A stretch of DNA of 64,000 nucleotides from Rhizobium sp. BK650 (lineage in GTDB: Bacteria; Pseudomonadota; Alphaproteobacteria; Rhizobiales; Rhizobiaceae). This document shows, piece by piece, positions 58,852 through 64,000 of this stretch. A program made the position numbers and the translations under genes. Below the pieces are notes generated by a model, which was not told the DNA's origin, did no database searches, and worked only from the letters and a program-made list of their open reading frames with translations. The stretch is taken from NCBI RefSeq assembly GCF_014195325.1, contig NZ_JACIBK010000003.1, forward strand, positions 248,001 through 312,000, given 5' to 3'. Each line of letters begins with the position of its first letter. The stretch's first letter is position 1.

Positions 58852-60285
58852 ATGGACCACATTGCAGAAAGATCATCGGTCGGAACCGGCACGGCAAATT
58901 TCAACCGGGCGGCTGCGCTCGCGCTCCTCGCATTTGCACAGTTGATCATCTCGCTCGATATCAACATCGTCTTCGTCGCTTTGCCCAAGATCGGCGAAGG
59001 CCTCAACTTTTCGGGTCAGACGCTGCAGTGGGTCGTCAGTGCCTACACGGTCTTTTGCGGCGGTTTTCTGCTATTCGGCGGACGTGCGGCGGACCTTATC
59101 GGCCAACGCCGGCTGTTCATCACGGCGCTCGGGCTCTATGCGGCATCCTCATTGGTGGGGGGATTGGCTCGGGTGCCCGCGGTCATCATCGCAGCGCGAG
59201 CTATCCAAGGCATTGGCGGCGCTTTTCTCTTTCCTGCCACGCTTTCGCTCGTCAACCGGCTGTTTGCGGAGGGCGCGGCGCGTAACCGGGCTCTGGCGGT
59301 CTGGGGAGGGGCCGGTGCCAGCGGTCTTACGATTGGATCGCTTGCCGGCGGTTTTCTAACGAGCGCTTTTGGCTGGCCGTCGGTGTTTTTCGTCAATGTT
59401 TTCCTTGCCTTGATTGCAATCGTCGCAGCCTTTTTCGTCATCCCGCGAGATCCGCGCGTGTCTCATGGCCGCTCCTTCGACTTGCCGGGAGCGCTGGCGG
59501 TTACCGGAGGCGCCACTCTGCTGGTGTTCGCACTCGTCCAGGGACCGGTGTTCGGATGGAATGCCGCACCGATTCTGTGGTCCTTCGCTCTATCGGCGCT
59601 TCTTCTGCTGGCGTTCATGATCATCGAGTCGCAAAGTCGCGATCCACTGATGCCTCTCAGGCTGTTTGGCAATCGCATGCTGGTGGCAAGCATGGCCATC
59701 ACCTTTCTCTACATGGGTACGTTTGGGGCGCTGCCGTATTTTCTGACAGTGCTGTTTCAGGATATCCACCATTTCACAGCCTCAGAGACGGGTCTTGCTT
59801 TCCTGGTTCCCTCGCTTGCCATTGCTGCCGGCACTCAAATCGGCGAGCGCTATGCGTCACGCTTTTCGGCGCGATCGACATTGATCGCGGGAATGCTGGT
59901 AGGGGCGGCGGGCACCATTATCATGGTGAGCGGGGCATGGCCTGAAAGCAGCTACGCAGCCATCGTTCCCGGTCTGCTCGTCTCGGGGATCGGTCAGGGC
60001 GTCGTGTGGACCGCAATGTGGATCATCGCCGGTTCCGGAGTACCGGATCGCGAACAGGGCGTTGCATCAGGGATGGCGTCCACGACGATGAACATAGGCA
60101 ACGCAGTTGGTCTTGCCGTCCTTGTTGGCTTTGCCAACGCCCATGCCGGTTTCGCAGAGGGCAAGATGTCCGCCGGCGATCTGGCGAGCGGCGTACGTCT
60201 TGCCTTTTGGCTTTGCGCAGCGGGTGGCGTCACCGCCACGGCTATAGCCGTGGCAGCGCTGATCCGACCGCGGCAATCGCAGTAA
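58852..60285 (+). CDS. MFS transporter (DHA2 family)
   Basis: A 477-residue exporter with 14 expected membrane segments. The first segments read ALALLAFAQLIISLDINIVF with the D-x-x-I-V motif; motif A region is GGRAADLIGQRRLFI and motif C-like GAGASGLTIGSLAGGFLTSA. DHA2 proteins pump drugs or dyes out by proton antiport. GGAGAGGATAA precedes ATG at 58852. The TetR protein divergent from it is the predicted repressor. Confidence 0.92.
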   Translation: MDHIAERSSVGTGTANFNRAAALALLAFAQLIISLDINIVFVALPKIGEGLNFSGQTLQWVVSAYTVFCGGFLLFGGRAADLIGQRRLFITALGLYAASSLVGGLARVPAVIIAARAIQGIGGAFLFPATLSLVNRLFAEGAARNRALAVWGGAGASGLTIGSLAGGFLTSAFGWPSVFFVNVFLALIAIVAAFFVIPRDPRVSHGRSFDLPGALAVTGGATLLVFALVQGPVFGWNAAPILWSFALSALLLLAFMIIESQSRDPLMPLRLFGNRMLVASMAITFLYMGTFGALPYFLTVLFQDIHHFTASETGLAFLVPSLAIAAGTQIGERYASRFSARSTLIAGMLVGAAGTIIMVSGAWPESSYAAIVPGLLVSGIGQGVVWTAMWIIAGSGVPDREQGVASGMASTTMNIGNAVGLAVLVGFANAHAGFAEGKMSAGDLASGVRLAFWLCAAGGVTATAIAVAALIRPRQSQ

Positions 60286-60313
60286 AGCCCCAAAGATGTC
60301 CGGGCCGGCGCGG

Positions 60314-60937
60314 CTACGGACGAGCGACTGCCGACAGGAATTCCTGCGTATTCGTCAGGATGGCGTCACCCATGAAGCGCAACCCGTCGATGGAGCGTTT
60401 GGCGGCCTCGGCATCCCCATAGCCGCACGCGTCTTCGATCAGGATCGGCACGATGCCGAGGTCGGCGGCATGGCGGCAGGTCGGTTCGATGCCGATTTCC
60501 ATCGCAATGCCGCAGATGGCAAGCGCTGAAAGGCCGGCATCGCGCATCGCGAGTTCCAGCGGTGTTCCCTCGAAAGCCGACATGCCGAGCTTGTCGAAGA
60601 CGAAATCCTGCTCCCGCGGGGGGAGTTCCGGAATGATCTGGACCGCTTCGCTGTCGCGCAGGAACCAGGGTTTCACGGCGTCCGGATCGTCGGTGCGCTG
60701 CCATGCCATCGCCATGCGCGTAGCAAACAGCCCCATCCAGGGTTTGGGCAGCGAAAGATGGCGGCAGAAGGCAATCCGCATTCCGGCGCGTCTGGCGGCG
60801 GCAACGATTTCGGCGATGCGGCGGGCGGTTTCTTCCGCGCCCGGAACCTGCCTGTAAATCCCGACCTGCATGTCGTAGACCAGCAAAGCGGCTCGGTCGG
60901 CAGAGAGCCAGTCTGCCAGTGTCGTGGGTATCGTCAT
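60314..60937 (-). CDS. Isochorismatase-fold hydrolase (Cys replaced by Gly)
   Basis: A 207-residue isochorismatase-superfamily protein. The catalytic Asp is in ALLVYDMQVG, the Lys in FDKLGMSAFEGT, and the oxyanion loop is AICGIAMEIGIEPTCRHA. In cysteine hydrolases such as PncA the position after E-I is Cys; here it is Gly, as in EntB/PhzD-type isochorismatases. So the enzyme probably cleaves a vinyl ether or has another water-driven reaction, not an amidase one. Start ATG at 60937 follows GGGATAGCG. Unlinked to obvious siderophore biosynthesis genes here. Confidence 0.82.
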   Translation of the reverse strand: MTIPTTLADWLSADRAALLVYDMQVGIYRQVPGAEETARRIAEIVAAARRAGMRIAFCRHLSLPKPWMGLFATRMAMAWQRTDDPDAVKPWFLRDSEAVQIIPELPPREQDFVFDKLGMSAFEGTPLELAMRDAGLSALAICGIAMEIGIEPTCRHAADLGIVPILIEDACGYGDAEAAKRSIDGLRFMGDAILTNTQEFLSAVARP

Positions 60938-61217
60938 CGGCGCTATCCCTGACAATAGTGACCGCCCTTAGTAGGACATGGCCATGCATTTGAACAGCGG
61001 GCGGTGCAATTGCCGCGATCCAGACGCGAGCGCTTTTGGGTGCGGTCCCGTGATTGGCGCATCCGAACAACGGCGCATGTCTGAGGGGCTGCGCATTGAA
61101 TTATAGCAATGTATCGAATATATCTATTATCGGTTTCTAATAATAAAGTATTCACTGATCTGCTCTATCAATAGGTATAAACGAAAGAGGGAGGGTCCTC
61201 TGTTTATAGTCTCCGTA

Positions 61218-61406
61218 TTGGACGAGGGTGAAGAAAGAAACTTTGTCGCCGTGGGCTTACACATCAGTGGCGGCCGGGTTCGTATCGATGTCGGCGGCGT
61301 CGAACATCAGTTCAAACTCGTCGACCTCATCGATATTCTGTCGATCGACCATCGACGTCTGCCGGTGATCGAAAGGCGCGTGGGCCCCGCGGCGCACTGC
61401 CATTGA
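61218..61406 (+). CDS. Small hypothetical protein (uncertain)
   Basis: A 62-residue frame with a protein-like pattern (GLHISGGRVRIDVGGVEHQF, then KLVDLIDILSIDHRRL). It starts at a TTG codon at 61218; a strong GGAGGG (near 61190) lies too far upstream for it but would suit a CTG at 61199 in the same frame. No family is recognised. The start and even the coding nature are uncertain. Confidence 0.35.
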   Translation: MDEGEERNFVAVGLHISGGRVRIDVGGVEHQFKLVDLIDILSIDHRRLPVIERRVGPAAHCH

Positions 61407-61893
61407 TCACGCTCTCGCGAATCAGAGCATTTCCGTCCGAACTACGAAAATGCTCTATCTCTTTGTTTAGACGCAAAACCGTTACGCACTTTTGCTCGAA
61501 TTGCTCTACCCGCGATAGCACGCTCGAGGTCGGTGATACCGATCTTTTTCATCTTTTACATTGCCTGCAAAACCGCTCCGCCTTTTCCTTGTCCGGATTG
61601 ACGGCGTAGGGCCGTCGTCCATCTCGAAGGCTCCAGGATCAAGGTTGGACTTAAGACAGTGACGGCGTGTTGAGGAGCTGGATGCCTGCAGGTAGAAGGT
61701 TGAATTTTAGGCAACCGGAGCTGAACCAAAAAAACATTACGCTCTTGTCGAGAACGGATCGGCTCGTACGTCTATTTCAAGTGAGGGCGCGGAAAACCAT
61801 CATGCGCGCCCGTCAACTTCCGACAACAAGCATGAGATGGCCGAATGGCGGTCGCATCGTGAGACGGTCGGAATAGATCCAGGGAGCGAACAC
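61407..61893. other. 487-bp intergenic region
   Basis: This stretch holds the repeat at 61424-61508 and then about 380 bp with no recognisable gene. Short frames on both strands lack motifs and ribosome sites. No clear promoter for the DUF899 gene was picked. Confidence 0.5.
61424..61508. repeat. Rhizobial-type palindromic intergenic repeat (copy 3)
   Basis: AGAGCATTTCCG at the start, AAATGCTCTATCTCTTTGTTT in part (as GAAAATGCTCTATCTCTTTG), then CGCACTTTTGCTCGAATTGC and TCTA at the end. It matches the element at 8776-8880, but is about 20 bp shorter in the middle. The two share the hairpin and the tail. Confidence 0.8.
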
Positions 61894-62598
61894 ATGGACA
61901 TGAGCGAATTGAGACCCGCGAAGGAACTGGCCGCGAAACGTGTGAGCAAGTTCACGAACGAAACTCCGCAATACGCCGAGGCGAGGACGGCCCTGCTTGC
62001 AGAGGAAATCGAAGTCAGGCGACATCTCACCAGGCTTGCGGAGCAGCGCCGGCGCCTGCCTCCGGGCCCCGTTGTTGAGAAGAACTATCGCTTCAGGGAC
62101 GAGAACGGCAGCGAAGTCGGCTTGGTAGACCTATTCGGGCATCATGATACCCTTGTAACGTACTTCTGGATGTTCGGCCCGCAGCGCGAACGGCCGTGTC
62201 CCATGTGCACGAACTTTCTCGGCGGAGCGAACGGAAACGGCGCGGACATCAAGCAACGGGTCGCTTTCAAGATCATCGGTCGCAGCCCGGTGGCACGGCA
62301 ACGCGCCTTCGCTATCGAACGCGGCTGGCGTAACCTTGATTTTATCCAGACCGTTGGCGACGACTATGCCCGAGACCTGGGTCTCCTCAACGACAACGGA
62401 TCTGAAAATCCGGGGTTCACGGTCTACCAGAAGGACGGGAGAGATGTCCGCGTCTTCTACAATGGCGAGATGCCGGCCGAAGCGGCGGACCCCGGCCAGG
62501 ATCCCAGGGGCGCAGTCGATATCGCACCACTCTGGAATATTCTGGACATGACGCCGGCCGGCCGCGGCACGGACTGGTACCCGAAGCTCAATTACTGA
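61894..62598 (+). CDS. DUF899 family protein (thioredoxin-like)
   Basis: A 234-residue DUF899 protein. The N-terminal helix (LRPAKELAAKRVSKFTNETP) is followed by RRRLPPGPVVEKNYRFRDEN and the thioredoxin-like sheet VTYFWMFGPQRERPCPMCTN, where C-P-M-C is a possible redox motif. Such proteins are found in rhizobia and mycobacteria and are of unknown function. AGGGAGCG precedes ATG at 61894. Confidence 0.85.
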   Translation: MDMSELRPAKELAAKRVSKFTNETPQYAEARTALLAEEIEVRRHLTRLAEQRRRLPPGPVVEKNYRFRDENGSEVGLVDLFGHHDTLVTYFWMFGPQRERPCPMCTNFLGGANGNGADIKQRVAFKIIGRSPVARQRAFAIERGWRNLDFIQTVGDDYARDLGLLNDNGSENPGFTVYQKDGRDVRVFYNGEMPAEAADPGQDPRGAVDIAPLWNILDMTPAGRGTDWYPKLNY

Positions 62599-62671
62599 GC
62601 TCACGCGCTATCAGCCTGACAGAAGCGGAACTCGGCGGACATATTCATTGATCGACGCCCAAAAATCCGAA

Positions 62672-62707
62672 GTGCCATCGCATGCGAGAAAATGCGCGCG
62701 ATGGCAC
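62672..62707 (+). terminator. Hairpin after DUF899 gene
   Basis: GTGCCATCGC (62672-62681) and GCGATGGCAC (62698-62707) form a perfect 10-bp stem with a 16-nt loop that can pair further (GCAT with ATGC). It is 74 bp beyond the DUF899 stop codon. Confidence 0.55.
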
Positions 62708-62879
62708 ATTTCGGAGGCACCGATAGCATCGACGGCTTCTGATGCTGACAAGACGTCGCGATACGGCTGGAACTGCGCTGTTAAGTCTTTCTCAACCACA
62801 ATGGATGAGCGTGTGTAAAGTTTATCATGACTTTCCCTCGACGATAAAAGGCGTCGTGCAGATTTCAGGAGAATGTGCC

Positions 62880-63884
62880 GTGCCCAAAGGGTGCTCGCTC
62901 GCCGGCTTTGCCAGCCTTCTTTCCTTGTCGATTGCGGTATCGATTTCCGCGCAGGCATCCGCAGCAGAACATAGCTCGCCGATCCCTGACTGGCTCGTGG
63001 AGCACGTCGGCGAAGGAAATGGCGAGATTGCGCGCCCGGTGCTGGAGCGTGCGCGGGCGCTTTACCTCTCGCAAATCGCAGAAGGCAAAGTGAAGAACGC
63101 CTGCTATTTCGCCATGGACGCAACGCGGCCGAACGACCTGAGCAACGGGCAATCGGGCGGGCGGTTCTACATGATCTGCGAGGCAGAACATTCGTTTCGC
63201 GTGATCTCCGCCGGCCATGGCGGCGGTCGCAATCTGCCGGGCGTCGTGAACTTTTCGAACGACCGGAAATGCGCAAAAAACTTCGGCAATGCGCTGGATT
63301 CCAACCTTACCGCCGGAGGAGCGTATTTGACGAGCGAGATCAAGACGACCTTCAGAGGCTACTACCGAACAACCGCCGATCGAGAAGCGGTCCTCACCCG
63401 ATCATTCGTGCAGTTCGACGGCATTGGGGAGACGGCGAATGCCAGACAGCGGGCGATTGGTGGGCATGCTGCAGCCCTTGTTTCGGGGATATGCATGCAG
63501 AAAAAGCCCGAAAGTACCTATGCCGATCGTGACGGTTTCGTTCCGCTTGGAAAGCTAGTGACCTATGCGGGCGGACGCAGCGATGGCTGCACCAGCTGGT
63601 CGCCGGCAGAAACGCCACAGGTTCTGTCGATGGTGAAAGACAATCCGACGACACTCTACATCTATCCAGAGTCCCGCGATATCAGGGCGGTCTCGCAATC
63701 TGTCGCAGCGGGTCAATCTCCCGCCCGCAGCGGACTGTATTGGAACTCTTCCTGCCTGAAGGACATCGGCTCTCCTGCTTTCTGGGCGAAGGAGAAACTC
63801 GAGCCGATTATCGTCCAGTACACTAAAAATCATCCCGCACCGCCGCCGCGTCCGGTGCCCCTCTGTGAAGCAGCGTCAAACTGA
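62880..63884 (+). CDS. YkuD_2-type murein L,D-transpeptidase-like protein
   Basis: A 334-residue exported protein of the murein L,D-transpeptidase catalytic family (YkuD_2). The signal peptide (CSLAGFASLLSLSIAVSISA, cleaved near ASA-AE) leads to the mature part. The catalytic domain shows the His region AIGGHAAAL and the motif RSDGCTSWSP with the predicted nucleophile Cys. It should join or modify peptidoglycan stem peptides. The start GTG at 62880 has AGGAGA 9 bp before it and gives a proper signal peptide; a longer frame from 62742 has no such site. It stands alone at the right end of the window. Confidence 0.82.
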   Translation: MPKGCSLAGFASLLSLSIAVSISAQASAAEHSSPIPDWLVEHVGEGNGEIARPVLERARALYLSQIAEGKVKNACYFAMDATRPNDLSNGQSGGRFYMICEAEHSFRVISAGHGGGRNLPGVVNFSNDRKCAKNFGNALDSNLTAGGAYLTSEIKTTFRGYYRTTADREAVLTRSFVQFDGIGETANARQRAIGGHAAALVSGICMQKKPESTYADRDGFVPLGKLVTYAGGRSDGCTSWSPAETPQVLSMVKDNPTTLYIYPESRDIRAVSQSVAAGQSPARSGLYWNSSCLKDIGSPAFWAKEKLEPIIVQYTKNHPAPPPRPVPLCEAASN

Positions 63885-64000
63885 CGCGAGCCTCAGCCAC
63901 CTCACCATGTCGTTTTCCCTAACAGCCTTTTCCTGCCTCGGCGCCAGTGTGAGCTTTGACGACCAATCGGAGTTCAGAATAACTCCCAAAATCGCTACGC

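Noticed and set aside
60943..61155. Small frame in the AT-rich gap after the isochorismatase-fold gene
   Set aside because: No ribosome site, no conserved pattern; the gap is likely a promoter region. A plus-strand start resembling an HxlR N-terminus at 60979 was also considered but lacks the helix-turn-helix.

Overview
The window is GC-rich bacterial DNA with alphaproteobacterial, most likely Rhizobium-type, character. The reasons are short palindromic intergenic repeats of the rhizobial kind (three copies), a LysR (ArgP-type)/LysE pair, a DUF1127 small protein, a cell-surface RTX protein with no Sec signal, and many divergent regulator/target pairs. I see no rRNA, tRNA or CRISPR array. About 60 protein genes, several broken genes and many candidate operators can be supported. 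The species assignment is inference.

Layout. 1-9.9 kb: an acetyltransferase, an ArsR/SDR pair, a LysR/cupin pair, a RibD-type reductase, and a large winged-helix STAND-type regulator divergent from a DJ-1 protein, a quinol monooxygenase-like protein and an exported alpha/beta hydrolase. 9.9-17.4 kb: a chemoreceptor, a frameshifted VOC gene, a four-gene Fec-type iron/siderophore ABC uptake operon, a SAM methyltransferase and a small conserved protein. 17.4-26.6 kb: the most accessory-looking stretch, with an AT-rich leader, a beta-helix/RTX secreted protein, an IS5-family transposase tail, a serine recombinase lacking an expected active-site Arg, an orphan RTX fragment, a 1035-aa autotransporter, a divergent winged-helix-like protein and a decayed group II intron reverse transcriptase.

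26.6-40 kb: a MocR regulator divergent from a C39-like peptidase plus D-Ala-D-Ala ligase operon, a GC-rich inverted repeat, an SDR/ECF-sigma pair, a VOC/MarR pair, a second autotransporter, a VapBC module, a small P-loop kinase, a DeoR/NudK pair with an array of operator repeats, a YciI-like protein and a DUF1127 protein. 40-48 kb: an ArgP/LysE pair followed by an RhtB exporter and a DapA-like aldolase, a LysR-controlled set of NmrA/SDR/DUF1857 proteins, and an AraC/exported hydrolase pair. 48-64 kb: an RND efflux operon with two adaptors and a divergent TetR, an AraC-GyrI protein, a second RibD-like reductase, an SbmA/BacA-type ABC protein, a TetR/MFS pair, an isochorismatase-fold protein, a DUF899 protein and a YkuD_2-type L,D-transpeptidase-like protein.

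Two themes join the genes. First, a repeated design: a one-component regulator divergent from one to three detoxification, redox or export genes, with visible palindromes between them (ArsR, LysR, MarR, MocR, DeoR and TetR types). Second, cell-surface and envelope functions (two autotransporters, the RTX protein, Ddl, an L,D-transpeptidase, exporters) placed beside relics of mobile DNA. The best candidate for an under-described system is the MocR / C39-like peptidase / D-Ala-D-Ala ligase module at 26.6-30.0 kb.
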